64,000 nt of DNA, from NCBI RefSeq assembly GCF_000410515.1, contig NC_021500.1:4402001-4466000 (forward strand), in the 5' to 3' direction. Source of the stretch: Enterobacter sp. R4-368. Its GTDB lineage: Bacteria > Pseudomonadota > Gammaproteobacteria > Enterobacterales > Enterobacteriaceae. Within the stretch, counting starts at the first letter, position 1. The number at the start of each line of letters is the position of its first letter. Under the pieces are notes generated by a model. That model was not told where the DNA came from, made no database searches, and was given only the letters and a program-made list of their open reading frames with translations. Of this stretch, positions 16,888 through 26,333 are shown in pieces. Position numbers and translations under genes: made by a program.

Positions 16888-19800
16888 ATGACATCATCGT
16901 TTTGCCGTTCTTCAGCTCAGCACCAGGGCAGTAATACGCCACCGGTTTTTACAAAACGTTTTATCGCGCTGTTTGTCAGTGCCCTTTGCGCCGCACCGGC
17001 GCTGGCGGGCGAGTTGCCCACCGGTGCGAATGTCGCGGCGGGGCAGGTCTCCATTGGGCAAAATGGTTCCGCCGTCACGGTGAACCAGCACTCCGGCACG
17101 GCGATCGTTAACTGGAACAGTTTCTCCGTCGGCAAGGGCAATTCGGTCGATTTCGTTCAGCCGAGCAGCTCTTCCGCCATTCTTAACCGCGTCACAGGCA
17201 CAACAAAATCCACCATCGCCGGTTCGATAACGGCTAATGGTCAGGTCTACCTGGTGAACCCGAACGGTATCGCCATTACACCGGGTGGCACGGTGAAAAC
17301 CGGCGGCGGCTTTGTTGCCTCGACGCTGGACATCAAAGATGAAGACTTCCTCAAAGGGAAGCGCGTCTTCACCGGCAACGGTTCATCGGCTGAAGTGAGC
17401 AACGCAGGCGTGATAAGCGTTGGTCGCGGCGGCTATGCCGCATTGATTGGCGGCAACGTCAAAAACGACGGCTTAATCAACGTCCCGGTCGGCAAAGTGG
17501 GGCTTGGCGCGGGCGAATCTGCCACCCTGGATCTCTCCGGCGATGGCTTCCTGCAGGTCGCTGTACCGGGTAATTCCGGCATGAAAGAGGCGCTGATCCA
17601 AAATAGCGGCACGGTGTCGGCACAGGGCGGCTCGGTGGTGATGACAGCCGCCACGGCGCGCAATGCGGCGCGTAACGCCATCAACCTGAGCGGCGTGGTC
17701 GAAGCCGACAGCGTCAGCGGCCAGAACGGCTCCATCGTCATTGGCGGCGGTGAAGGCGGCAATGTGGTGCTTTCCGGCACGCTGAGCGCGAAATCGGGCG
17801 ACGGCGCAGGCGGGAAAATCACTGTCACCGGCGATAACATTACACTGGCGGGGGCGAAAGTGGACGCTTCCGGCAAAACCGGCGGCGGTAACATTAACAT
17901 TGGCGGCGAGCGTCAGGGCAAAGGCAGCACGCAACGCGCCACGGATACACACATTGACAGCGCCAGCCGTATCACCGCTGATGCGACAGCCCAGGGCAAT
18001 GGCGGCGATGTGGTGGTGTGGTCGGATAACCAGACAACCTTCAGCGGTAAAATCAGCGCACGCGGCGCGGGCACCGGTAAAGGTGGCGAAGCGGAAGTCT
18101 CCGGCAAAGCCAAACTGGCTTATAGCGGCAGCACCGATCTCTCTGCGCAAAGCGGCAAATTCGGCAATCTGCTGCTGGATCCGCATAACGTGGTCATCTC
18201 CTCGGCGGCGGATAGTGGCTCCGGTTTTAGCGCCAGCGCGGACGATAGTGTTATTAACGTAACCACGTTACAAAACGCGCTCTCGACCGCCAACGTCACG
18301 GTTTCCACCGGCTCGACCGGCAGCCAGAATGGCGACATCACGCTTGCCACGAACCTTGGCTGGACGACCGACACCACCTTAACGCTGGCGGCGGCTGGCA
18401 ACATCATTCTTAACGGTAATATCTCGGCGACCGGAGCGAATGCGGGCCTGGCGCTGAACTATGGCATCGGCAAAGATTACACGCTGCTCTCCGGCAAACA
18501 GATAACAATACCTGGCGCGAATGCCTCATTGACCATTGGTGGGCAGAATTACACGTTGATCCGCACGATGGCGGATCTCGATGCCATTGACAGCACCGGG
18601 CTTGGCGGCAAATACGCGCTGGCGCAAAACATTCTTGCTATTGGCAACACATATACCTCTTCACTGGTTGGCGTCTCGTCCAGTGCGCCGTTTAGCGGCA
18701 TCTTCACGGGGCTTGGGCACACCATCTCCAGCCTGACCATTAACAGTGCGGATACCTATGTTGGCTTGTTTGGCTATAACACCGGCACCATCCGCAATAT
18801 GGGGCTGAACTCGGCGCAGCTCACCGCGTCTTCGACATCGCCGTTCTACGCCGGACTGCTGGCAGCCTACAACACCGGCACTATCGCCTATTCTACGGTG
18901 CTTGGCTCATTGACCCGCTCGTCCGATGCCACAGCCTACATGGGCGGGCTGGTGGGTAACAACGCCGGGCAGATCTCCTACAGCCGTTCCGGGGCGTCAA
19001 TTAGCGCGACGAACAGCTCTAACTGGTCTTACTGGGGCGGTCTGGTCGGGCAGAACAGCAAAAACATTACGCAAAGTTATTTCGACGGCTCCCTGAATCT
19101 CTCCGGCACCAGCGGCAACGGCTTGCAGTATGTCGGCGGTCTGACCGGCTACAACATGGCGGGCGGCACGATTAGCGCAAGCTACGTTTCCGGTAGCGTT
19201 ACCGGCAGCGGGATGGGCGGTGCGATTGGTTATGTCGGCGGGCTGACCGGTAATAACGCCGGGAGTATCAACAACGTCTACTCCTCCGGCGTGATTAACG
19301 CCGGTTTGAACGCGCAGGCAGGCGGACTGGCAGGCAGTAACACCGGAACGATCAGCAATAGCATTGCAACCAATACCATCAACGTGACCTCCACACCCAG
19401 CGCGATTGGCGGGGTGGTGGGTTCCAAAAGCGGTAGCGGAACGCAGAGTAACCTCTACTGGAATAGCGATAACGTCGCGGCAGGCATTGGGCGCGGTGCC
19501 AACGGTACGGAAGCGATCACCGGTTTAACCACCGCGCAAATGAACAACAGCGCGAATTTTATCGGGCTGGATAATAAAGTCTGGGCACCGGCCACCGGTT
19601 CCGCTACACCGGCGCTGTTCGGCGTGTCCGGTATTGTTGGCGTGGCGCAAACTGCTATCTACGGTACGAACCCGATTACAACTTACTACGGTGCCGGGTT
19701 CTGGAACGCTATCAGCGGCAGTCTGACAAACGGGCTTAAGAGCACCGATAACGTCGGCAGCTATGCACTGGACACTACCGGTGTCAGCGCGCTTAAACCC

Positions 19801-21063
19801 AACGGGCAGCCAGCCAGCATTGTGGGCGTTGGCGCCACGGTGACGCCAGCTACGCTGACCGTTAACGTGGCTAACGCCAGCAAAGTGTATGGTCAGTTCC
19901 CGGGAAGTGTGAATTACTCCGCGCAAGGCCTGGTCAATGGCGATTCCGTGAACGGCTTGACCTATACCAGCCTGGGCTTTGCCACCACGGCTAACGTTGG
20001 CAGCTACAGCATTGTGGGCAGCAACGTGACAGGCACCGGGCTTGGTAACTACAACGTTGTCTATCGCAACGGCAACCTGACCGTCACACCCGCGACGCTG
20101 ACCATCACCGCCGCGAACGCCAGCAAGGTTTATGGCGATGCGGCGAACCTAAGTGGCTACAGCATTGTGGGCTTGTTAAACGGCGATACGGTAACGAATG
20201 TCGCCCTTAACAGCGCAGGGGCCGCCATCACCGCAGGCGTGGGCAGTTATGCCATCAACGCCAGCAATGCGAACGGCAGCGGCTTGTCGAATTACACCAT
20301 CAGCTACGGTGCAGGCTCGCTGAACGTGACGCCAGCACAACTGGTGATTAACGCCGGCAACGCCAGCAAAACCTACGGCGACCTTATCAGCCTGAGCGAT
20401 TACAGCGTGCTCGGCCTGCTCAATGGCGACACGGTGACCGGCGTGGCGCTGAGCAGCGCAGGTGCAGCGGCGACGGCTAATGTTGGCAGTTACGGCATCA
20501 ATGGTAGCGGTGCAACCGGCAGCGGTTTGTCCAACTACGTTATTAGCTACAACGGCACGCTGAACGTGACACCTGCTGCGCTGACCATCACCGCGAATAG
20601 TGGCAGCAAAACGGTCGGTAGTACTGCGCAACTGGGCTATAGCGCCAGCGGCCTGCTGAACAGCGATGCGATCGCGCACGTGGATGTCACCAGTGACGGC
20701 GCAGACAGCACCGCCATTGCGGGCAGTTACGCGGTGATTGCCGCCAATGCCACCGGTAACGGGCTGGGTAATTACACCATCAACTATATCGACGGTACGC
20801 TTGTGGTAAATGACCAGCCGGGCACGCCAACCCCAACTCCGACATCAACACCGGTAGCGACGCCGTTAGCCGCCACCATTGGCAACCGTGTCTTTGCGCA
20901 GGATGTGACGCGTCAGTTAACCGGTAACACGATGCTGGTGACCCATGATGCCAGCAGCGCTGGTAGCGCGGATAACGCGGTTATCGCCACGGCGGATCCT
21001 CGCCTGGCGGGTGCGGTTTGTTCCATGGGCGCCGATTTAGCCCTTTCCTGCTCCGGCAAGTAA
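16888..21063 (+). CDS. Two-partner secretion exoprotein (TpsA adhesin, filamentous-haemagglutinin type)
   Basis: From the ATG at 16888 (AGGA nine bases upstream) the protein has 1391 residues; TTG 16819 or ATG 16879 would add up to 23. It has a long signal peptide (ending CAAPALA, about residue 40), then a TPS secretion domain of about 250 residues with the hallmark NPNGI, a long Gly/Ser/Thr/Asn-rich beta-helix, a run of GLUG motifs (GGLVGNNAG, GGLTGNNAG, GGLAGSNTG; DNA about 18740-19470), four MBG/YDG-type repeats, a Pro/Thr linker and a C-terminal pair of Cys ten residues apart. The secretion partner follows 16 bp downstream. It should be exported to the cell surface as an adhesin. No toxin domain is present. 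Confidence 0.9.
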   Translation: MTSSFCRSSAQHQGSNTPPVFTKRFIALFVSALCAAPALAGELPTGANVAAGQVSIGQNGSAVTVNQHSGTAIVNWNSFSVGKGNSVDFVQPSSSSAILNRVTGTTKSTIAGSITANGQVYLVNPNGIAITPGGTVKTGGGFVASTLDIKDEDFLKGKRVFTGNGSSAEVSNAGVISVGRGGYAALIGGNVKNDGLINVPVGKVGLGAGESATLDLSGDGFLQVAVPGNSGMKEALIQNSGTVSAQGGSVVMTAATARNAARNAINLSGVVEADSVSGQNGSIVIGGGEGGNVVLSGTLSAKSGDGAGGKITVTGDNITLAGAKVDASGKTGGGNINIGGERQGKGSTQRATDTHIDSASRITADATAQGNGGDVVVWSDNQTTFSGKISARGAGTGKGGEAEVSGKAKLAYSGSTDLSAQSGKFGNLLLDPHNVVISSAADSGSGFSASADDSVINVTTLQNALSTANVTVSTGSTGSQNGDITLATNLGWTTDTTLTLAAAGNIILNGNISATGANAGLALNYGIGKDYTLLSGKQITIPGANASLTIGGQNYTLIRTMADLDAIDSTGLGGKYALAQNILAIGNTYTSSLVGVSSSAPFSGIFTGLGHTISSLTINSADTYVGLFGYNTGTIRNMGLNSAQLTASSTSPFYAGLLAAYNTGTIAYSTVLGSLTRSSDATAYMGGLVGNNAGQISYSRSGASISATNSSNWSYWGGLVGQNSKNITQSYFDGSLNLSGTSGNGLQYVGGLTGYNMAGGTISASYVSGSVTGSGMGGAIGYVGGLTGNNAGSINNVYSSGVINAGLNAQAGGLAGSNTGTISNSIATNTINVTSTPSAIGGVVGSKSGSGTQSNLYWNSDNVAAGIGRGANGTEAITGLTTAQMNNSANFIGLDNKVWAPATGSATPALFGVSGIVGVAQTAIYGTNPITTYYGAGFWNAISGSLTNGLKSTDNVGSYALDTTGVSALKPNGQPASIVGVGATVTPATLTVNVANASKVYGQFPGSVNYSAQGLVNGDSVNGLTYTSLGFATTANVGSYSIVGSNVTGTGLGNYNVVYRNGNLTVTPATLTITAANASKVYGDAANLSGYSIVGLLNGDTVTNVALNSAGAAITAGVGSYAINASNANGSGLSNYTISYGAGSLNVTPAQLVINAGNASKTYGDLISLSDYSVLGLLNGDTVTGVALSSAGAAATANVGSYGINGSGATGSGLSNYVISYNGTLNVTPAALTITANSGSKTVGSTAQLGYSASGLLNSDAIAHVDVTSDGADSTAIAGSYAVIAANATGNGLGNYTINYIDGTLVVNDQPGTPTPTPTSTPVATPLAATIGNRVFAQDVTRQLTGNTMLVTHDASSAGSADNAVIATADPRLAGAVCSMGADLALSCSGK
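19849..20811 (+). repeat. Four tandem MBG/YDG-type repeats inside the TpsA gene
   Basis: Units begin near 19849, 20092, 20335 and 20575, each about 240 bp (80 residues). They share the pattern LTI-xx-ANASKVYGD, GLLNGDTV, a GSY motif and a closing LNVTPA. Units 2 and 3 are the most similar; unit 4 has diverged (GSKTVG replaces SKVYG). Such repeats extend an adhesin stalk and can expand or contract by recombination. Confidence 0.85.
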
Positions 21064-21079
21064 AAATAAGAGATAACTC

Positions 21080-22825
21080 ATGCGTTTATTTTCACACTCT
21101 TCACTTTTAGCACCGACATTGCTGAGCCTGAGTATCGCCGCGAGCTTACACGCAGGAACCACGATGGCGGCTCCCAGCGCCGGCCAACTGGTGCAACCCT
21201 CTTATGCGCCGGTTCAGCAGCACACTGGCGGCGGCATTACGCTGCCTGCCACCACCGGGCTTACTGCGCCGAACGGCGCGGAAAAACTGTTTGTCACACC
21301 AGCCGGTCTGCTGGTTGAAGGCGGTTTTCCGCAGTTAGCGAGCGAAACGGCGCGCATTGAATCGCGCGTCAAAGGTCGCCGCGTCTCTGCCGCGAATTTG
21401 TTTGCCGCCGCGCAGGAACTGGAAACCGCCTACATCAAAGCGGGTTACTTGCTGGCGCGCGTCAGCCTGCCGCCGCAACAAATCAAAGATGGTGCGCCGC
21501 TGCGCGTGGTGGTAACCGACGGTTACGTGGAAAAAGTGGATGCCTCTGCGCTGCCGGACACCGCGCGCCGCCGGGTGGAAAGCCTGTTGCAACCGCTGGT
21601 GGGCGAGAAACATTTAACCCGTAAAGCGCTCGAGCGGCGTTTGCTGCTGGCGGGTGACACGCCGGGCGTGATGTTGAAATCGACCCTCAAACCGGGCAGC
21701 AAACCGGGCTCAACGGTGCTGATTGTTGATGGCCGCTACGATCCGCTTGCCGGGCTGGTCACCTTTGATAACGGCCTTTCTGACGAACTGGGTAAATACT
21801 CACTCGGGCTTGGCGGGCAGCTTAATAACCTGACGGGTTTTGGCGAGCAGGTATACGCGCGCCTGAACGGTTACCCGCGCGGCGATAACCCGTTTACGGA
21901 TACGCAGCCGCGTAACCGCCAGTGGGCGCTCGGCGTGGTTGTACCGCTTGGCACAGATGGTTTGTGGATGAACGTCGAAGGGGTGGACAGCCGCACCAAA
22001 CCGAAAACCGACAGCGGGCTGACCTCGCGCGATCATTTCCAGCGCCTGTCGACACGCCTGGGTTACCACTGGGTGCGTGCGCGTGATTTTAACACCTCGA
22101 CTTTGCTGTCGCTGGATGTGCAAAACGAAACGCAGCACTTGCAGTTCAATAACACCGACGTGCCGTTTACCGAGGATCGTCTGCGCATTGTACGCGTGGC
22201 GCAGTCGATGGATTACACCACCGATTTTGACGCGCGTTTCGCCTCCAGCCTGACAGCCTCTTTTGGTATCGACGGCCTGGGCGCACGCCACGGCACCATC
22301 GATCTGCCGATGAGCCGAAACGGTGCCGATCCCGATTTCCAGAAACTGGAGCTGACCATGAACTACAGGCAGCCGCTGGTGGATGGCAAAGTACAACTCT
22401 CCCTTTCTGGCCTGGCGCAGACCTCGTTTGACCAGGCCCTGCCGTCCTCTGAGCAGGCTTCACTTGGCGGCAGCAGCTGGCTGTCGGCGTTTGATTCCGG
22501 CACAGTCAGCGGAGATAGCGCCCTGGCCGCGCGTGCTGAAGTTGGCTTACCGCAGCCGCTGGGTGCGTTCTCCTGGGCACCCGACTTTGGCAGCGCGGTA
22601 ATGCCATACGTCTTCGGTTCGCTGGGTTCGGTAAGCCAGGCAAAACCGACGGCGCTGGAGAAAAAAGAGGTGCACGGTAGCGCGTATGGTGCCGGTTTGC
22701 GCCTGAGCGCCAGCCAGGCCGCGAGCCCGAACAGCGCCTTGCTAACGCTGGAGTACGCGCGCGGCAATCAAAGCGGCGAATCGCAGGACAACCGCTTTAA
22801 CCTCAGCCTGCTGACCTTCTTCTAA
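21080..22825 (+). CDS. TpsB outer-membrane transporter of the ShlB/FhaC family
   Basis: A 581-residue protein with a signal peptide (about 1-30), a POTRA domain (about 70-160: LLVEGGFPQLASETARIESRVKG, then AYIKAGYLLARVSLPPQQIKDGAPLRVVVTDGYVE) and a C-terminal 16-strand barrel ending in Phe (RFNLSLLTFF). This is the channel of two-partner secretion and should recognise the TPS domain of the 1391-residue protein encoded just upstream. An AGAGATAAC element precedes the ATG. A terminator-like hairpin follows the stop. Confidence 0.9.
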   Translation: MRLFSHSSLLAPTLLSLSIAASLHAGTTMAAPSAGQLVQPSYAPVQQHTGGGITLPATTGLTAPNGAEKLFVTPAGLLVEGGFPQLASETARIESRVKGRRVSAANLFAAAQELETAYIKAGYLLARVSLPPQQIKDGAPLRVVVTDGYVEKVDASALPDTARRRVESLLQPLVGEKHLTRKALERRLLLAGDTPGVMLKSTLKPGSKPGSTVLIVDGRYDPLAGLVTFDNGLSDELGKYSLGLGGQLNNLTGFGEQVYARLNGYPRGDNPFTDTQPRNRQWALGVVVPLGTDGLWMNVEGVDSRTKPKTDSGLTSRDHFQRLSTRLGYHWVRARDFNTSTLLSLDVQNETQHLQFNNTDVPFTEDRLRIVRVAQSMDYTTDFDARFASSLTASFGIDGLGARHGTIDLPMSRNGADPDFQKLELTMNYRQPLVDGKVQLSLSGLAQTSFDQALPSSEQASLGGSSWLSAFDSGTVSGDSALAARAEVGLPQPLGAFSWAPDFGSAVMPYVFGSLGSVSQAKPTALEKKEVHGSAYGAGLRLSASQAASPNSALLTLEYARGNQSGESQDNRFNLSLLTFF

Positions 22826-22837
22826 GCCTCGCACTTT

Positions 22838-22867
22838 CCCGTGCACCATCCGGTGTGCGGGTTTCTA
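22838..22867 (+). terminator. Terminator after tpsA-tpsB
   Basis: A 10-bp stem (CCCGTGCACC/GGTGTGCGGG, two G-U pairs) with a 4-base loop and TTTCTAT behind it, 13 bp after the TpsB stop. Confidence 0.7.
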
Positions 22868-22995
22868 TCCCTCCGCTAAACATATGCGCGATCCCGCTCA
22901 AGGGATAGCCGTTGCTTTATCCCGTTGTCGGGCACATGATGTTTTGCCATAACAAACGTCCGGAATGTATGTCTGCTCAGCATAAGGAGCCTGCA

Positions 22996-23331
22996 ATGAA
23001 CGACATCTTTCTCTCCCTCAGCGTTGGGATGCTGGTGCTAATGGCGATTGCTATTCCGCTGGCGCGACAACGTATTAAACCCAATCGTTTTTACGGTGTG
23101 CGCACCGCGCTAACCTTGCGGGATGACACGGCCTGGTATCGGGCAAACCGCCTTTTTGGCAAAGTGATGCTGCTCTGCGGTGTGGGTTTTTTTCTGCTTT
23201 CGGCGCTGCTTGGTAACTGGCGTGAAAACGCGGGTAACGCAATGATCAGCATCATGCTGTTTTTGTTGGCGGTATCTGTGCCGGTGGTTTGCGCGCTGGT
23301 CAACGAATCGCGGGAAAAAAGAGGATCATAA
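22996..23331 (+). CDS. SdpI-family small membrane protein
   Basis: A 111-residue protein with three hydrophobic helices. The loop between the first two, KPNRFYGVRTALTLRDDTAWYRANRLFGK, is the SdpI-domain signature (N-x-xYG-R-T, then a W-x-x-AN-x-x-G motif). SdpI of Bacillus confers immunity to the SdpC killing factor; enteric homologues are uncharacterised. AAGGAG seven bases before the ATG fixes the start at 22996 although the frame is open upstream. Its TAA overlaps the next gene's ATG by one base, so the two are coupled. Confidence 0.75.
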   Translation: MNDIFLSLSVGMLVLMAIAIPLARQRIKPNRFYGVRTALTLRDDTAWYRANRLFGKVMLLCGVGFFLLSALLGNWRENAGNAMISIMLFLLAVSVPVVCALVNESREKRGS

Positions 23332-23603
23332 TGCGCGAGGGCATTAAAACCTTTGGTGCGCGTTTTGCTGGCCGCGTGAATGCAGAGAAACTGCGCTTTG
23401 CCATTGAATATGTCGATTTCGGTGAAAGCGGCTTAGCATTTGAAACAATCTGCGATTATATCGTCGAAGAAGACGCGCCCATCAGCGAAGAGGAGTACCG
23501 CCTTGCCGTAGAGATTTTTAACGACTACGGCGGTAAATGGGGTGTTTTCAGTATTGAACATATGAAAGCGCTGATTGTTAAAGAAGGCGGTTCCGCTTTG
23601 TGA
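23331..23603 (+). CDS. Small protein resembling MafI-family immunity proteins
   Basis: A 90-residue acidic protein with the stretch RFAIEYVDFGESGLAFETIC, then an acidic patch (EEDAPISEEEY). The hG-E-x-GLA-x-E pattern and the small acidic fold resemble MafI-type immunity proteins. This is family resemblance by eye, not a proven assignment. Translation is coupled to the SdpI-like gene (TAATG). No matching toxin gene is adjacent. Confidence 0.6.
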   Translation: MREGIKTFGARFAGRVNAEKLRFAIEYVDFGESGLAFETICDYIVEEDAPISEEEYRLAVEIFNDYGGKWGVFSIEHMKALIVKEGGSAL

Positions 23604-23650
23604 TATTTGCGCCGAAAAAACTGAAAATGCATCCATAAGGAGAGGTGAAA

Positions 23651-23905
23651 TTGCCAACACGTTGTGAAATTGCGCTGGCGAAGGTGGTCGCCGATTTGGC
23701 TATTTTCCTTGAGTTCACCGATGAAAACCAACTGGATCAGGACGCCGCCATCAACGCGCTGGAGCAGGTTGCCGCTGAACTGCAAACATTAAACGCAGAT
23801 GATAAACATCACCTGACGGCGATATTTATTGAGTTATCGCGGTACTATCCAGCCGATAAAACCGCGTTTATGAGCCATTTACCGGAAGCGTTAGGCTTAC
23901 TGTAG
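23651..23905 (+). CDS. Small acidic protein, unknown function
   Basis: An 84-residue protein. The likely start is TTG 23651, eight bases after AAGGAG; a GTG at 23645 would be only two bases from that element. The sequence is helical and acidic (LEFTDENQLDQDAAINALEQ) with no membrane segment. It lies 47 bp behind the MafI-like gene and is probably in the same transcript. I do not recognise it; size and context would suit another immunity or accessory protein. Confidence 0.6.
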   Translation: MPTRCEIALAKVVADLAIFLEFTDENQLDQDAAINALEQVAAELQTLNADDKHHLTAIFIELSRYYPADKTAFMSHLPEALGLL

Positions 23906-23978
23906 AAGCCGGGAAGATCACCACCAGATTTATTTCCTGCGACAGCAAAAATACTCCGGCATAAAGGCGCCTGGCGGC

Positions 23979-24431
23979 TTATTTTATATAGGTCGCCTTT
24001 AATAACTGCTCGCGATCAGTGTTTTGATTAATAATGCATTGCGTCTGTAAATCATCCTGACTTGCCGCCCACTCGCCAACTAATAACGCTGACGCTGCAC
24101 AGAACTCATTTCGTGATGCGATCCAAAGCTGTTGAGATTTATTAAATCTCTCCCAAAACAGATCTTTTATCTCACTGCCTTCAGGATCATTAAGGTGATA
24201 GGGCGTATCGTAATCGTTGTTTATCCGTGTTTTTATCTTAGTGATTGTTTCTTGTAGTGATTTTTCTGATTTATTTTTTAAGTCCTCTTTGCATTGTGTC
24301 TGGTTTTTTTCATCACCATAGGCAGGCAGTGTAAGGCATTGCTGGATAGCTTTGCCTGAATCAAGCGTGATGGCACCCGCACTGAAAATTGATAGCGATA
24401 CGATGACAAGTGCAATTTTTATGATTTGCAT
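23979..24431 (-). CDS. LprI/DUF1311-like periplasmic protein
   Basis: A 150-residue protein with a Sec signal peptide (MQIIKIALVIVSLSIFSAGA) and the LprI/DUF1311 pattern: paired Cys residues, a central aromatic SQQLWIASRNEFC and a late QTQC. Members of this family include a lysozyme inhibitor, but many are uncharacterised. It reads toward the small immunity-like genes. Codon use is more AT-rich than that of its neighbours. Confidence 0.65.
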   Translation of the reverse strand: MQIIKIALVIVSLSIFSAGAITLDSGKAIQQCLTLPAYGDEKNQTQCKEDLKNKSEKSLQETITKIKTRINNDYDTPYHLNDPEGSEIKDLFWERFNKSQQLWIASRNEFCAASALLVGEWAASQDDLQTQCIINQNTDREQLLKATYIK

Positions 24432-24753
24432 GGCAGAAGGCTAATCCTTTTTCTGTTCGCTTCAAAGGGTATATAAAAACCACGCTTACGAATTAACTCA
24501 ACGATTTTTTTATCGTTTTAGCTACGCAAACCGCCAGGGTTTTTATGGCCCAGCGCCCCGCAATACCATGTCAAAGTAGGCCTGTGTGATTTTCTGTTTG
24601 TGTTGCGTTGCAAAGCAGAGTCTGGCACTGCTGCTAAGCAGTTTCAGGGGGAATGCATCGAAAGTAAATATTTGGGGGATTTATCGAGGAAGGCCGGAGA
24701 GAGGTAAGATTGTCAGACAAGTGCGTAGGGGGCACTTGCCTGACAATGATGGG
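24432..24753. other. 322-bp region without a recognisable gene
   Basis: It separates the start of the LprI-like gene from the stop of the chemoreceptor gene. Apart from the chemoreceptor hairpin at 24711-24745 and an AACGAT-T6-ATCGTT palindrome near 24503, I see no gene, RNA or repeat here. Confidence 0.5.
24711..24745 (-). terminator. Long hairpin downstream of the chemoreceptor gene
   Basis: Two 14-base arms (24711-24724 and 24732-24745) pair at 13 of 14 positions around a 7-base G-rich loop. On the minus strand it follows the chemoreceptor stop by 8 bases and is followed by ATCTTACC, so the U-run is poor. Confidence 0.6.
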
Positions 24754-26292
24754 TTACAGCTTAAAGGCGTTTACATCGTTAAGCAGTTTACCGGCCTGGT
24801 GGCTGAGTGAGTTCGCGGCGGTGGCCATCTCTTCAACCATGGCGGCATTCTGCTGCAGGTTGCCCTCCATCTGGCTGACCGCCACGTTAACCTGCTCAAT
24901 ACCGTGGCTCTGCTCGGTTGAAGAGTTATTCACCTGGTTAATCAGTACCGTGGTTTCATCAACCGCGCCCAGCGCCTCGTTCATCCGCGTGGTCACGTTG
25001 GCCGCATAGCTGACGCCCTGACCGACATTCTTGATGGCTTCATCGATTAAACCACGAATATCGCGTGCCGCCACCGAGGAACGCTGCGAGAGCGATCGCA
25101 CTTCGCCGGCCACCACCGCAAAGCCTTTGCCCTGCTCACCGGCACGGGCGGCTTCCACCGCTGCGTTGAGCGCGAGGATGTTCGTCTGGAAGGCGATGCC
25201 GTCGATAATATCGGTGATTTCAGAGATTTTGGCCGAAGAGGCGGAAATATCGTCGATGGATTTTTGCAGGGAACTCAGCTCACGATGGCTTTCATTCACC
25301 ATCGACTGTACGCGACCAATAAAGGCATTCGCCTCCTGGGCGTTATCCATATTGTGGCGCACCGTGGCTGACAATTCGTTCATGCTGGCGGCGGTTTGCT
25401 CCAGCGACGAGGCCTGCGATTCGGTGCGGGATGACAGGTCATCATTGCTTTTGGCGATCTCGCTCGCCGCGACATCCACTTCATTGCTGGCATCTTTTAC
25501 GCTGCTCAACACTTCGCGGATTTTCTCCATCAGGTTATTAAAACTGCTGGCAGTTGCACCCAGTTCATCTTTTTTATGCAGATCAACTTTAAGCGTCAGA
25601 TCCAGCGTGCTGCTGATGGTTTCCATACTTTTTTGCAGGCTTTTTAAACCCTTGTTTAAATAGCTCAGAATTGACGAAGCAAATACGGCAATTAACGCCA
25701 GCAAAAAGATAATGGTTCCCACTAATAGCCAAAAAGTATTGATATATTGTGCATGGTTATTTTCGGCGTATTTAGCAGCAATATTATAATTATGAATCAG
25801 CATATCTTTAATATTTGCGCTCAGAGCAACAGAGGCATTGGCAGTTATACCGCCATCAGAAACCATTTTTCGAGCCGCTTCAACACCTTCGCTGTGATAA
25901 ACACCAACCATGGATTCTGCTTTTTGCAAATAGTCATCAAAGGAATCTTGCGTCTTTTTTAATTGCTGTGCATCAATGTCGTCACTAATAAGCTTTTCAC
26001 GATAATATTTAAATATCTCGTTGGTTTTATTTAGCTCATCTTTCGCTTGCGCCATATGTTTGGTAAACACTGCCTCATCGGTGACCAACAGTGACATCAG
26101 GATTTGTCGACGCGCCTCTTCGCGGTGCTGGAGCGCCTCGCTGAGCTTACTGATACTCGGTAAGCTATTTTCAACAACGTAATCGAAACGTGATTGCGCA
26201 TTATCTAGTGCCCGGATGCTAAGACCACCGAGCACAATCATGGCAACAAATGTTATAGCAAACACGACTAATAATTTCTTAATAATGGTCAT
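24754..26292 (-). CDS. Methyl-accepting chemotaxis protein
   Basis: A 512-residue chemoreceptor. It has TM1 at about 6-28, a periplasmic four-helix-bundle sensor (about 30-185), TM2 (about 190-212), a HAMP domain and a cytoplasmic signalling domain with the conserved hairpin tip DGIAFQTNILALNAAVEAAR. The start at 26292 has GAGG nine bases upstream; the frame is open 12 codons farther. It ends in LLNDVNAFKL and lacks the NWETF tail that binds CheR and CheB, so it probably depends on other receptors for efficient methylation. A flagellar sigma-28 promoter lies upstream. The ligand is unknown. Confidence 0.92.
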   Translation of the reverse strand: MTIIKKLLVVFAITFVAMIVLGGLSIRALDNAQSRFDYVVENSLPSISKLSEALQHREEARRQILMSLLVTDEAVFTKHMAQAKDELNKTNEIFKYYREKLISDDIDAQQLKKTQDSFDDYLQKAESMVGVYHSEGVEAARKMVSDGGITANASVALSANIKDMLIHNYNIAAKYAENNHAQYINTFWLLVGTIIFLLALIAVFASSILSYLNKGLKSLQKSMETISSTLDLTLKVDLHKKDELGATASSFNNLMEKIREVLSSVKDASNEVDVAASEIAKSNDDLSSRTESQASSLEQTAASMNELSATVRHNMDNAQEANAFIGRVQSMVNESHRELSSLQKSIDDISASSAKISEITDIIDGIAFQTNILALNAAVEAARAGEQGKGFAVVAGEVRSLSQRSSVAARDIRGLIDEAIKNVGQGVSYAANVTTRMNEALGAVDETTVLINQVNNSSTEQSHGIEQVNVAVSQMEGNLQQNAAMVEEMATAANSLSHQAGKLLNDVNAFKL

Positions 26293-26333
26293 AACAGCCT
26301 CAGGTACTTTCCATATCCAGGGGAACACTATTT

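Noticed and set aside
16888..21063. Contact-dependent inhibition toxin (CdiA)
   Set aside because: There is no VENN-type motif or toxin tip; the protein ends in MBG repeats and a short Cys-containing tail, so it is an adhesin-type TpsA.
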